Assembly: GCF_900113905.1 (NCBI RefSeq)
Contig: NZ_FORC01000009.1
Coordinates: forward strand, 1-46,821
Direction: 5' to 3'
DNA length: 46,821 bases
Origin: Phytopseudomonas argentinensis
Lineage (GTDB): Bacteria > Pseudomonadota > Gammaproteobacteria > Pseudomonadales > Pseudomonadaceae
Shown: piece after piece, positions 27,257-35,886 of the stretch
Numbering within the stretch: the stretch's first letter is position 1
How the letters are laid out: every line of letters starts with the position of its first letter
Program-made: the position numbers and the translations under genes
The notes under the pieces: model-generated
Seen by the model: only the letters and a program-made list of their open reading frames with translations
What the model was told of the DNA's origin: nothing
The model's database searches: none

Positions 27257-28087
27257 ATGGAATTCGGTCTACGCGAGTGGCTGATCATCATCGGTATCAT
27301 CGTCATCGCCGGCATCCTCTTCGATGGCTGGCGGCGGATGCGCGGTGGCAAGGGCAAGCTGAAGTTCCGACTGGATCGTAACGTGTCCAATCTGCCCGAT
27401 GACGAAGGTGACCCCGACGTGCTCAGCCCGCCCAGGGTGGTGGAGCGCAATCATGAGCCCTCGCTGGACGAAGACGATCTGCCGTCGATGAGCGCGCGTG
27501 ACGTCAACAGCAGCCGCCGTCGCAGCGAGCCGCGTCAGGGTGACCTGGATCTGGCCAGCGACGAGCCGGTACCGACGCTGCTCAGCCCGGTGGACGATGA
27601 ACGCGACGACCGCGCTGGCGCCTCCAGCAAGCAAGCTGACAAGGATCTGCCGCCGGTCGACGAAGTGCTGGTGATCAACGTCATTGCCCGCGACGAGCAG
27701 GGCTTCAAGGGCCCGGCGCTGCTGCAGAACATCCTGGAAAGCGGCCTGCGTTTCGGCGAGATGGACATCTTCCACCGCCACGAGAGCATGGCCGGCAACG
27801 GCGAAGTGCTGTTCTCCATGGCCAATGCGCTGAAACCCGGTACCTTCGACCTGGACGATATCGAAGGCTTCAGCACCCGTGCGGTGAGCTTCTTCCTGGG
27901 GCTACCCGGCCCGCGCCATCCCAAACAGGCCTTCGACGTGATGGTCGCCGCGGCGCGCAAGTTGGCCCATGAGCTCAATGGCGAACTCAAGGACGATCAG
28001 CGCAGCGTGCTGACTGCACAAACCATCGAACATTACCGTCAGCGCATCGTCGAATACGAACGCCGTCTGTTGACGCAAAAACGCTGA
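27257..28087 (+). CDS. zipA: Cell division protein ZipA
   Basis: A 276-residue inner-membrane protein that tethers FtsZ to the membrane early in septation. Residues 7-25 form the single N-terminal membrane helix (REWLIIIGIIVIAGILFDGW). A basic stretch and a long charged linker follow (about 30-130). The C-terminal ZipA domain (about 133-265) binds the FtsZ tail, with VINVIARDEQGFKGPALLQ at its start. Start ATG 27257, with TCAGGA upstream. It is 226 bases downstream of smc and is followed by a clear terminator, so ligA may have its own promoter. Confidence 0.95.
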   Translation: MEFGLREWLIIIGIIVIAGILFDGWRRMRGGKGKLKFRLDRNVSNLPDDEGDPDVLSPPRVVERNHEPSLDEDDLPSMSARDVNSSRRRSEPRQGDLDLASDEPVPTLLSPVDDERDDRAGASSKQADKDLPPVDEVLVINVIARDEQGFKGPALLQNILESGLRFGEMDIFHRHESMAGNGEVLFSMANALKPGTFDLDDIEGFSTRAVSFFLGLPGPRHPKQAFDVMVAAARKLAHELNGELKDDQRSVLTAQTIEHYRQRIVEYERRLLTQKR

Positions 28088-28107
28088 AAGAAAGCGGCAC
28101 CGACGAG

Positions 28108-28145
28108 CCTCAAGCTACAAGCCCAGCGCTTGGCTTGAGGTTTTT
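28108..28145 (+). terminator. Rho-independent terminator after zipA
   Basis: CCTCAAGC (28108-28115) pairs with GCTTGAGG (28133-28140), and an inner CAAGC/GCTTG pair (28118-28122 with 28128-28132) extends the stem. Five T follow at 28141-28145. It lies 21 bases after the zipA stop. Confidence 0.9.
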
Positions 28146-28177
28146 CGTTTCTGTGCCCTGGCCGTGGCCCGCCGAGA

Positions 28178-30553
28178 ATGACCCGCATGAAAGATTCTGC
28201 CCAACGTATCCTCGAACTGCGTAACGAACTGGACGCCCATAACTACCGCTATTACGTGCTCGACGAGCCCAGTGTGCCGGACGCCGAATACGACCGCCTG
28301 TTTCGCGAGCTGCAGGCGCTTGAAACCGAGCATCCGGAGCTGGTGACACCCGACTCGCCGACCCAGCGCGTAGGCGGCGAAGCACTCAGCGCCTTCGGCC
28401 AGGTGCGCCACGAAGTGCCCATGCTGAGCCTTGGCAATGCCTTCGTAGAGGACGACTTGCGAGCTTTCGACCGCAGCGTGCAGAGCGGGTTGGGCCTGCG
28501 GGGCGGCGATCTGTTCGGTGCCGGCGCCGAAGTCGAATACAGCTGCGAGCCCAAGCTCGACGGCCTGGCGGTAAGCCTCCTGTACCGTGACGGCAAGCTG
28601 GTGCGCGGCGCCACCCGCGGCGATGGCACCACCGGCGAAGATATCAGTGTCAATGTGCGCACCATCCGCAACGTGCCGCTCAAACTCCACGGCACTGGCT
28701 GGCCGGATGTGCTCGAAGTACGTGGTGAGGTGTTCATGTCCCGCGCTGGCTTCGAACGCCTCAACGCCGCCCAGGCCGAGATCGGCGGCAAGACTTTCGC
28801 CAACCCACGCAACGCAGCGGCGGGCAGCCTACGCCAGCTGGACTCGAAGATCACCGCCAGCCGGCCGCTTGAGTTCTGCTGCTATGGCCTCGGCCAGCAC
28901 AGTGCCGAGCCGGCGCCGACCCAGGTCGGCATGCTGCAGCGCCTGAAGACCTGGGGCATTCCCATCAGCCCCGAGTTGAAACTCGCCAAGGGCATCGAAG
29001 ACTGCCTGGCATACTACCGCGATATCGGCGAACGGCGCATGGGCCTGGCCTATGACATCGACGGCGTGGTGTTCAAGGTCAACAACATCGAAGACCAGCA
29101 GCAGCTGGGCTTTCGTGCGCGCACGCCGCATTGGGCCGTGGCCCACAAGTTTCCGGCCATGGAGGAGCTCACTGAGTTGCTCGACGTGGAGTTCCAGGTT
29201 GGCCGTACCGGCGCGGTGACGCCGGTGGCGCGTCTCAAACCGGTCAAGGTGGCGGGTGTGACGGTGGCCAACGCGACGCTGCACAACATGGACGAAGTGG
29301 CGCGCCTGGGGGTGATGATTGGCGACACGGTTATCATCCGCCGCGCCGGTGACGTGATTCCCCAGGTGATGCAGGTGGTCACCGAACGTCGCCCCGAGGA
29401 CGCTCGCCCGGTCGCGGTGCCCGAGCAGTGCCCGGTCTGTGGCTCTGCAGTCGAGCGCACCCAGCTGATCAAGCGCAGCAAGGGCCGCGAAACGGTCAGC
29501 GAAGGCGCCGTGTATCGCTGCGTCGGCCGCCTGGCCTGCGCAGCCCAGCTCAAGCAGGCGATCATCCATTTCGTCTCGCGCCGCGCCATGGACATCGAGG
29601 GCCTTGGTGAGAAGAGCGTCGAGCAACTGGTCGACGAAGGCCTGGTCGGCTCGCCGGCCGACCTCTACACCCTCGAATTCGAGCAGATCGTCGGTCTTGA
29701 AGGTTTCGCCGAAGTGTCCAGCCGCAAGCTGCTCGAAGCCATCGCCGACAGCAGGCGCCCGACCTTGGCGCGCTTTATCTACGCTCTGGGCATTCCTGAT
29801 GTGGGCGAGGAAACCGCCAAGGTGCTGGCGCGCTCCCTGGGCTCGCTGGAGCGCGTTACCCAGGCTTTGCCCGAAGTGCTGACCTACCTGCCGGACATCG
29901 GCCTGGAAGTGGCCCACGAAATCCACAGCTTCTTCGAGGACGAGCACAACCAGACGGTGATCAAGCAGCTGCTCGAGCGTGGCCTGGAGTTGCAGGACCA
30001 GGGCGAACTGGCGGCCGAGTTCGCTGCCAGCACGACCCTTGGTGGGCTGCTCGACAAGCTCAACATTCCCTTTGTCGCAGCAACCGGCGCGAAGAACCTG
30101 GCCGAGCGCTTCAAGACCCTGGACGCGGTGATCACCGCCGACTGGCTCGACCTGAGCGCCATGAAGGGGCTCAACGAGAAGGCCAAGCAGTCGGTGCGCG
30201 AGTTCTTTGCCAGGGCAGAAAATGCCGAGCGCGCACGAGCGATCGAAGCGCAGCTGTGTGATTTCGGCATGCACTGGGAGAGCGAGAAAAAGGTGGTCGA
30301 AGGCCTGCCGCTGGCCGGCCAGACCTGGGTGCTGACCGGCAGCCTGGAAGTGATGAGCCGCGATATCGCCAAGGACAAGTTGGAAAGCCTGGGCGCCAAG
30401 GTGGCCGGTTCGGTGTCGGCAAAAACCACTTGCGTGGTAGCCGGCCCCGGGGCGGGTTCGAAGCTGGCCAAGGCCACCGAGCTGAACATACCGGTGCTCG
30501 ACGAGCAGACCTTTATCGCCAGGTTGGGTGAGTACGGTATCGCTGCCGACTAG
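28178..30553 (+). CDS. ligA: NAD-dependent DNA ligase LigA
   Basis: A 791-residue DNA ligase sealing nicks in replication and repair, using NAD+. Domain order: the NMN-binding Ia region (YRYYVLDEPSVPDAEYD near 23-40), the adenylation domain with KLDG (Lys126 if counted from the first ATG), the OB fold, the four-cysteine zinc finger (CPVCG ... CVGRLACAAQ near 415-445), helix-hairpin-helix repeats, and a C-terminal BRCT domain (LAGQTWVLTGSL near 712). There are two candidate ATGs, 28178 and 28187; neither has a strong ribosome-binding site, and I kept the first. It comes after zipA, separated by a terminator. Slightly longer than E. coli LigA (671) because of inserts usual in Pseudomonas. Confidence 0.96.
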   Translation: MTRMKDSAQRILELRNELDAHNYRYYVLDEPSVPDAEYDRLFRELQALETEHPELVTPDSPTQRVGGEALSAFGQVRHEVPMLSLGNAFVEDDLRAFDRSVQSGLGLRGGDLFGAGAEVEYSCEPKLDGLAVSLLYRDGKLVRGATRGDGTTGEDISVNVRTIRNVPLKLHGTGWPDVLEVRGEVFMSRAGFERLNAAQAEIGGKTFANPRNAAAGSLRQLDSKITASRPLEFCCYGLGQHSAEPAPTQVGMLQRLKTWGIPISPELKLAKGIEDCLAYYRDIGERRMGLAYDIDGVVFKVNNIEDQQQLGFRARTPHWAVAHKFPAMEELTELLDVEFQVGRTGAVTPVARLKPVKVAGVTVANATLHNMDEVARLGVMIGDTVIIRRAGDVIPQVMQVVTERRPEDARPVAVPEQCPVCGSAVERTQLIKRSKGRETVSEGAVYRCVGRLACAAQLKQAIIHFVSRRAMDIEGLGEKSVEQLVDEGLVGSPADLYTLEFEQIVGLEGFAEVSSRKLLEAIADSRRPTLARFIYALGIPDVGEETAKVLARSLGSLERVTQALPEVLTYLPDIGLEVAHEIHSFFEDEHNQTVIKQLLERGLELQDQGELAAEFAASTTLGGLLDKLNIPFVAATGAKNLAERFKTLDAVITADWLDLSAMKGLNEKAKQSVREFFARAENAERARAIEAQLCDFGMHWESEKKVVEGLPLAGQTWVLTGSLEVMSRDIAKDKLESLGAKVAGSVSAKTTCVVAGPGAGSKLAKATELNIPVLDEQTFIARLGEYGIAAD

Positions 30554-30618
30554 GGGCGTAACTGGCGCGCTACGCCTGGCTAGCGTTAGGGCGCAGCATT
30601 GGATTGAGCATCCACTTA

Positions 30619-30690
30619 TGTGGGAGCGGGCCATCCCCGCGAATCACCTGTGTGGAGCGGGCGCCTCCGCCCGTTCCCGCATGGTGTGAT
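30619..30690. repeat. REP-like elements after ligA
   Basis: TGTGGGAGCGGGCCATCCCC (from 30619) is a typical Pseudomonas REP-type half element. It is followed at 30650-30690 by a related palindrome with GCGGGCG/CGCCCGT arms. They lie between convergent ligA and the OPT gene. A further small palindrome, GGATGGGTGCAACCCATC, follows near 30717. Confidence 0.6.
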
Positions 30691-30761
30691 GCCCATTTCC
30701 AGGTCACAGCTTGTAGGATGGGTGCAACCCATCGACTAAACGGCTGAACGCTGCCCACGCA

Positions 30762-32474
30762 TCAACCGCCGGCCAGCATCATCCAGAATGACGCCCCGAC
30801 CCCGACGATGCTTTCCCCGGCCACTAGGCCAGCCGCGGCGGCAATGGTGAAGCGTTCGCCGAGGCTGCGCCAGCGCGACTGCACCACCCAGGCGAGCAGG
30901 GCACCGATGGCCATCATCAGCGAGATCGACGCCGGGATGATAAAGGCCAGGCCGAAGGCCGCTGAACTGGGCAGCAGCCGGGCGAACACCGACTGCTCCG
31001 GCAGGCTCGCTTCCAGTACACCGAACACCACGCCGCACAGTGCGCCGATCAGCATGGCCCAGCGAATACTGGCGTCGAGCGAGTCCAGGCCGTAGCCCAG
31101 CACTTCGGCAACCGCCTTCCAGGTGGCCACGGCCGGCGCCGGCCATTGCTGGGTGATCAGCATGCTTTGGGGATCGGGAATCAGTATCTGGTAGACCAGC
31201 ACGCCGACGATACTGCCGACCAGTATACCCAGGCACTGGGCGATCAACTGGTTGTAGGGCTTGGCGCCGATGGCGTGGCCCACCCGGAAGTCGTTGAGCA
31301 GATCGGTACACTGGCCGGCTGCGCCTCCCGCGGTATTGGCGGCCATCAGGTTGACGCTGATCTGCCCCGGTGCGATCAACCCGAACGTCAGCTGCGACAG
31401 CTGCCCGGTAGCGCCAATCGGCGGAATACCGGTCGCGCCGACCACCCGCGCCGCCATGCAGGCCAGGGCGACCGCCAGAGGCACGCTGAGCAGTGCCATC
31501 AGCGGGTCGATATCGAACAGCAAGACCTGTAGCGTCAGCACCAGTAGCGAGGCCAGGGTCAGCATGAGCAGTGGCAGCTTCGCCGGGGCCTGGCGCGGCG
31601 TTTTACCAGGCGCGCGGGCTGCCCGCCGGCTGGCCACGAAGCGTATGGCCAGGGCGGTCAGGGTGGCACAGACCAGTAGTGTCACCCCTGGCCATAACAG
31701 CCATTCCACCAATGGCGCGAATTGCGGGCCGCTGGCTTCGCTGCCCGGCGCGACCAGGCCGCTGCTCAGCAGCCAGGGTGCCAGGCCTCCCCAGGCAATC
31801 AGCGCCCCAAGCAGCAGCGACAGGCCGACGCGAATGCCGATGATGCCGCCAAAGCCGATCAGCAGTGGTGACGGATCGAGGTTGAACGTCAGCCGCTCCA
31901 GCTGCACGCTGGGCGACCAGCGCGGCAATGCGAAGACGAAGGTATCAGCCCATTTGACCAACCCGCCAAGCACGGCGGCGGCGCCGAGCACGCAGAGACG
32001 CTGCATCGCGTCGCGCCCATGGTTGTAGACCTGCTGCATGGTTTCCAGGGTGGCGACCGCTTCCGGGAAGCGCAGGCGGGTGTCTTCGACCATGCTGCGG
32101 CGCAGGTACCAGGCCACCCAGATACCCAGGAAGCTGACCGAAAACACCCAGGCCACCAATGGCAGGGTCGGCAGTTGCTGGCCGGTGAGCAGGGTATAGG
32201 CCGGGATCGGCGCCACCAGCCCTCCTGAGATGATCGAGGCCGCGGCCGAGGTGGTGGTCTGGTTGATATTGCTCTCGCGCATGCTCCAGGCGGTGCCCAG
32301 ACGCCAGCGCACCAGGCTGCGCCAGATGCCGTAGCTGACCAGCAGGGCAATGATCGACATGTTGAACGACCAGCCGATCTTCAGGCCGGAATAGATGTTC
32401 GACGGCGTCAGCAAGGCGCCGAGCAGCACGCCTGAGGACAGGGCGCGGAAAGTGAGTTCGCGGTCGGCGGGCAT
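30762..32474 (-). CDS. OPT family oligopeptide/metal-complex transporter
   Basis: A 570-residue inner-membrane protein with about 14-15 hydrophobic segments. It begins RELTFRALSSGVLLGALLTPSN, followed by IYSGLKIGWSFNMSIIALL, the conserved opening of OPT superfamily transporters. Family members take up oligopeptides or iron-chelate complexes; the substrate is not visible here. Start ATG 32474, with GCAGG 6 bases upstream. It lies 121 bases downstream of the HU gene on the same strand, beyond a strong hairpin, so separate transcription is likely. Confidence 0.87.
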   Translation of the reverse strand: MPADRELTFRALSSGVLLGALLTPSNIYSGLKIGWSFNMSIIALLVSYGIWRSLVRWRLGTAWSMRESNINQTTTSAAASIISGGLVAPIPAYTLLTGQQLPTLPLVAWVFSVSFLGIWVAWYLRRSMVEDTRLRFPEAVATLETMQQVYNHGRDAMQRLCVLGAAAVLGGLVKWADTFVFALPRWSPSVQLERLTFNLDPSPLLIGFGGIIGIRVGLSLLLGALIAWGGLAPWLLSSGLVAPGSEASGPQFAPLVEWLLWPGVTLLVCATLTALAIRFVASRRAARAPGKTPRQAPAKLPLLMLTLASLLVLTLQVLLFDIDPLMALLSVPLAVALACMAARVVGATGIPPIGATGQLSQLTFGLIAPGQISVNLMAANTAGGAAGQCTDLLNDFRVGHAIGAKPYNQLIAQCLGILVGSIVGVLVYQILIPDPQSMLITQQWPAPAVATWKAVAEVLGYGLDSLDASIRWAMLIGALCGVVFGVLEASLPEQSVFARLLPSSAAFGLAFIIPASISLMMAIGALLAWVVQSRWRSLGERFTIAAAAGLVAGESIVGVGASFWMMLAGG

Positions 32475-32562
32475 GACGAACCTGCGTCTGACGGGTGTCG
32501 TCGTTTGAGGCAGCAGGCAGGCAGGGGTTCAGTGTTAACGAGGGGAGCGTGTCGCGGGGAGG

Positions 32563-32590
32563 CAGCGAGGCGTCGTGCGACGCCTCGCTG
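32563..32590 (-). terminator. Perfect hairpin just after the HU gene
   Basis: Thirteen-base arms CAGCGAGGCGTCG (32563-32575) and CGACGCCTCGCTG (32578-32590) form a perfect palindrome 5 bases beyond the HU stop. There is no T tract in the direction of HU transcription, so it is either a weak terminator or a 3' end protecting the abundant HU message. Confidence 0.55.
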
Positions 32591-32595
32591 GTCGA

Positions 32596-32874
32596 TCAGT
32601 TGACCGCGTCGGTCAGCGCCTTGGCCGGTACGAACTTCACGACCTTCTTGGCAGCGATCTCGATGGCCTTGCCAGTCTGCGGGTTACGGCCGGTGCGGGC
32701 CGGGCGCTCGCTGACCTTCAGTTTGCCGATACCCGGCAGGGTGATTTCACCACCATTTTCCAATGCGTCGCTGACGATCTCGCTCAGCTGGTCGAGTGCC
32801 GCACGAACGGTGGTCTTCGGCGAGTCGATGGCTTCGGCGATGTCACCGATCAATTGGTCTTTGGTAATGGCCAT
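32596..32874 (-). CDS. HU family DNA-binding protein
   Basis: A 92-residue nucleoid protein of the HU/IHF family that bends DNA as a dimer. The signature GIGKLKVSERPARTGRNPQTG holds the beta-arm with the intercalating proline (RNPQTG). The start MAITKDQLIGDIAEAIDSPK at ATG 32874 follows GGAGCTATCAC. The longer frame upstream lacks the family start and a ribosome-binding site. It differs from the usual HupB sequence (MNKSEL-type) and resembles the HupN-like paralogues of Pseudomonas; I do not assign a symbol. Confidence 0.93.
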   Translation of the reverse strand: MAITKDQLIGDIAEAIDSPKTTVRAALDQLSEIVSDALENGGEITLPGIGKLKVSERPARTGRNPQTGKAIEIAAKKVVKFVPAKALTDAVN

Positions 32875-33361
32875 GTGATAGCTCCTTGGGATGAAAAGAC
32901 TGGCATTGAATGATGCCCGTGCATCATGGGTGACCGGTCGGGCGGTTCTGCCCGGTCGGTCAGGCTTCATTGTGACCTACCTGCCGCTGGTTAATTCCCA
33001 TCACAGTGCTCAATTACGGGCATTCACAGCCGTTTTGGCTCGCCCCCAGGGCTTGTTATCCCTTGCAGCAAGCCAGCTGCCTCGGTTTGCCTTGGGGCGC
33101 AGGCGACGGAAGCCGGCGCGTCGGGTCGTCGCCGGGCCCGCGAGCGACACGCCGCCAGGGCAGTGCCAGCGTGCGCACGGCAGAGCCGCATCAAGGTTGC
33201 AGCGTGGTGGCTGGCGGCATCCTTGCCAACCGGGCGGCGCAGGGTGCTCGGCCAGCATGCAAACGCAGTGAACATCTGCCGAAGTTGTGCCTCGGCCTGC
33301 GTCAACTGCTCCGGCACGGCCACTTTTGGCCTCGCGTTGGCGAGCTAAGTGTTTGAAGCAG
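32875..33361. other. Intergenic region HU to ffs; one doubtful minus-strand ORF
   Basis: No firm gene between the HU start and the ffs promoter. The HU promoter must lie near 32880-32980, but no clean -35/-10 pair stands out. The only candidate with a ribosome-binding site is the minus-strand ORF 33024-33323, listed separately. The stretch from 33090 to 33250 is very GC-rich and open in several frames, so open length means little here. Confidence 0.4.
33024..33323 (-). CDS. Doubtful hypothetical protein
   Basis: A 99-residue frame with GTG start and GAGG 6 bases upstream. The first 30 residues (MAVPEQLTQAEAQLRQMFTAF) have coding-like composition; the rest is rich in Arg and Ala, as expected of random GC-rich DNA. 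I do not recognise it. It sits where P. aeruginosa also has small hypothetical genes between ligA and ffs, which is weak support. Confidence 0.25.
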   Translation of the reverse strand: MAVPEQLTQAEAQLRQMFTAFACWPSTLRRPVGKDAASHHAATLMRLCRAHAGTALAACRSRARRRPDAPASVACAPRQTEAAGLLQGITSPGGEPKRL

Positions 33362-33389
33362 TTGTAAGTTCGGCGCAAGCCGGTACAAT
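33362..33389 (+). promoter_or_regulatory. Sigma-70 promoter of ffs
   Basis: TTGTAA (33362-33367) and TACAAT (33384-33389) are separated by 16 bases, with a GGCGCC discriminator. Transcription would start about 33396, some 25 bases before the mature 4.5S RNA. Confidence 0.75.
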
Positions 33390-33421
33390 GGCGCCGGCTC
33401 GCTGCATGGCGAGCTGCGTTA

Positions 33422-33537
33422 TGGTGGTCCTGCCGGTCCCCCCGCAACGATTACCCGTGAACCTGGTCAGATCCGGAAGGAAGCAGCCACAGCGGGAACA
33501 TTGTGTGCCGGGGTGTGGCTGGCAGGATCGCCTCCAG
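33422..33537 (+). ncRNA. ffs: 4.5S signal recognition particle RNA
   Basis: The RNA part of the signal recognition particle, which with Ffh targets membrane proteins to the translocon. The universal SRP core is present as GGTCAGATCCGGAAGGAAGC (33465-33484), followed by AGCC, with the GGAA tetraloop and the conserved asymmetric loop. E. coli has G where this gene has A after GGTCA. The ends pair as a long rod: GGTGGTCCTGCCGG near 33424 with CTGGCAGGATCGCC near 33520-33532. The size, about 114 nt, matches other gammaproteobacteria. Exact ends are approximate. An integrase gene starts 70 bases downstream. Confidence 0.95.
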
Positions 33538-33607
33538 TCCTTTAAGTGACTGATTCTCAACGGTTTTTCGCTCCAGACCACGTAGTGGTACAAGGAGTGA
33601 TACATCC

Positions 33608-34994
33608 GTGTCTACCGTTCCATCCTACCTTCTGCTTTCGCGCCATTCGGTCTTTTACTTCCGAATCGTGGTGCCCGATGTCATTCGCCCATTGTTTGTC
33701 CAGCGCGAGATACGCAGGTCGCTGCAGACCCGTTGTCGACGCGAGGCGCTTATCCGTGGCCGGGAGCTATTGCTGCAGGTGCAGCGGCTGTTCACTGAAG
33801 CGTTCCAGGGCAGAAAACCGCCGCTGGAGTTGCTGTGTGGTGCCTGGGATGCAGGCGGCAAGCGGGTAGCCAGTTGGCTTCCTGGCTTCGCCAGCAGCAA
33901 TTGGTGAGCAGTTTCGAGTCAATGATAGGCAACCCCAGAGCCCAGCCTTCAAACGCTCGTGTTGCAGCTCCTATAGCCTTGGTGAGGGATCGACCAAAAC
34001 TGACCCCCAGGTTTTCGGAAGTGGTCGATGAGCATCTGCGAGAGCGGGCACGGGAGGGGGTGTCGATCAAGGCCTTGGATGACAAGCGGGCAGTTGCAAC
34101 GCTGCTGGTTCGCATCATCGGCGACCAGCCCATCAACCTGATTACCAGACAGGAAGCGCATCGCTTTCGTGAGACTGCATTGAAGCTGCCGCCACGCATG
34201 CACCAGCTTTCAGTGACTACATTGGAGGAGGCTATCGCGCAGGCAGAGACAACCATCAGCCTGACCACCTTCAATAACTACGTTAAAAATCTGACCACTG
34301 TGTTCACCTATGCGGTACGGGAGGGGTACTGCGACAAGAACCCCTTTGATGGCCTGCGGGTGAAGCGGCGGGGCAAAGTCAGCCAGGAACGGCAGGCGTT
34401 CAGCGATGCCGACCTGCGAGCGTTGTTCGATAAGACCAGATACGCACCGAAGGACGGGCCAAAGCCGAATCAGTATTGGCTTCCCCTGCTGGGCTATACA
34501 CCGGTGCCCGGCTCAATGAACTTTGCCAGCTACGCGTGGATGACATTGTCGTCGTCAATGGGATCGACTGTTTCCACGTTCGCAGCGCTGCTCATGACCA
34601 GAAGATAAAAACCGACAGCTCCGAACGGCTGATTCCGATCCATTCGCGGCTCAAGGCGTTGGGGTTTCTGGAGTACGTCGAGAGCCAGCGGCAATTGGGA
34701 CAGGCCCGCCTTTTTCGTGAGCTGACTCTCCACAAGAAGCACGGCTACAGTGCCGCACCGTCCAAGTGGTTCACACGTGTCAGGTCGCAATTGGGTTTCG
34801 AGGGCAAAAAGGACTTCCACAGCTTCAGGCATACGTTGGCCGCCCACTTGAAGCAGAAGGGTGTTGCGGAGTCCTTAGTCGGTGGAATTCTTGGGCATCA
34901 AACAGGTGGCATTACGTTCAGTCGATACGGGAAGGAATTCAAGCCTGAGTCGCTGCTGCCGGTAATTGAAATGATCGTCTATGACGTCTTTTGA
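33608..34994 (+). pseudogene. Tyrosine integrase, broken by two frameshifts
   Basis: A site-specific recombinase of the phage/ICE type now split over three frames. The N-terminal part (33608-about 33885, GTG start) has SRHSVFYFRIVVPDVIRPLF and REIRRSLQTR, the DUF6538 arm-binding domain. The middle (about 33885-34490) has the core-binding SAM-like domain ending in a KNPFDGLRVKRR linker. The C-terminal part (about 34493-34994) holds the catalytic residues: Arg in LYTGARLNELCQL, HxxR in HSFRH, His in GILGHQTG and the nucleophile Tyr in FSRYGK. Loss of one base near 33885 (ASWL joined to WLRQQQ) and one near 34492 (LPLLG joined to LYTGAR) would explain both breaks. The catalytic set is intact, so either the breaks are recent or they are sequencing errors. 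It lies directly downstream of ffs, the probable attachment site. Confidence 0.88.
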
Positions 34995-35095
34995 GCTGTC
35001 GACGTGCGCTGCTGTTCTCAGTGCCCGCCAATGGCTTGGAAGCCGGCGTCGGAGGTCGAGTAGAGTCCATTTTCACGTCTGGAAGTGAGCATTGT

Positions 35096-35161
35096 ATGCG
35101 GCGGTCTTATTTGATGCTCCTTGCCCTGGCTGGTGCGGGTTTCCTGTTGCTAGGTGCCTAG
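35096..35161 (+). CDS. Possible 21-residue hydrophobic peptide
   Basis: ATG at 35096 opens MRRSYLMLLALAGAGFLLLG plus A and stop, preceded by GGAAGTGAG about 9 bases upstream. Two arginines and one hydrophobic helix fit a small membrane peptide, or the leftover signal sequence of a truncated gene. It lies alone in the 263 bases between the integrase remnant and the next minus-strand gene. No hairpin or antisense RNA partner is evident. Confidence 0.3.
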   Translation: MRRSYLMLLALAGAGFLLLGA

Positions 35162-35257
35162 CTATGTCATGAGGTCAGCGCTGGTATTCCAGTAATTTCA
35201 CCTCGGCGCTGTGTTCGATACGCTAGCCTCCGGGCATAAAATCGGCGAGACAGGTTT

Positions 35258-35869
35258 TTATTTATTCTCTGCTCTAGAAATAACGTCTAAATCTATAACG
35301 GCCCCTGGAGGACTGCCCTCTAAGTCGCTTGTAGCATGCCGGAGATCAGCTAAAGCCATTCGAAACTTAAGGCGTATATCTGTTTGATTATCCGCTAGAA
35401 TAATAAGCCGTTTATAAGCCTCCCTCTTCTCAATGTCCGCTTGCGTTCTTATATATTCATGTGGCGACTCAGATTGTAGCTCGGCCGCCGTCAGTTTCTT
35501 CTTGGCATTATTGTAGTCGACAAATTCGCCAACTCCGAGTTTTGCATGTACGACAACATCACGGGAAATTCTGACGTATTGCAAATGATTGTTAAGAAAC
35601 TCTGCCTTCGACTCCATGGCCGAGAGACGGGCAATAGACGTTTCTATTTGATCAAGCGCTTCATCGGCTCTAGTAAGGTATTCGCTCAACGACAGGGCCG
35701 AAGTATCCCCAAGTGCCTCTAGTAGTGGGGTCAGGCGGCTGGTTACCGCTATCAGCTCTGCATCAGCTGATTTCCTCAATTGGCTTTCTTGATCGATGTC
35801 CAAGGCGCCCCATGCTGCGGGTGAAAGGAGTACAACTAAAAAGGAGATTTTGAGCAGTCTGAAGACCAC
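35258..35869 (-). CDS. Secreted or periplasmic protein of unknown function
   Basis: I do not recognise this protein. From GTG 35869 it has 203 residues: a clean signal peptide (VFRLLKISFLVVLLSPAAWG), then an acidic, mostly helical mature part rich in Leu, Ala and Glu with heptad-like stretches (YLTRADEALDQIETSIARL), and no cysteine. ATGs at 35926 and 35989 would add an implausible N-terminal extension that overlaps the upstream ORF, so I prefer GTG 35869, 17 bases after that ORF stops. The ribosome-binding site is weak with every choice. Codon use and base content are markedly AT-richer than in the core genes, a sign of transfer with the island. Confidence 0.6.
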   Translation of the reverse strand: MVFRLLKISFLVVLLSPAAWGALDIDQESQLRKSADAELIAVTSRLTPLLEALGDTSALSLSEYLTRADEALDQIETSIARLSAMESKAEFLNNHLQYVRISRDVVVHAKLGVGEFVDYNNAKKKLTAAELQSESPHEYIRTQADIEKREAYKRLIILADNQTDIRLKFRMALADLRHATSDLEGSPPGAVIDLDVISRAENK

Positions 35870-35886
35870 TACAAGGTATTGGCTGC

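Noticed and set aside
28829..30634. 601-codon minus-strand frame opposite ligA
   Set aside because: Shadow of ligA; no ribosome-binding site, and the composition is typical of antisense frames.
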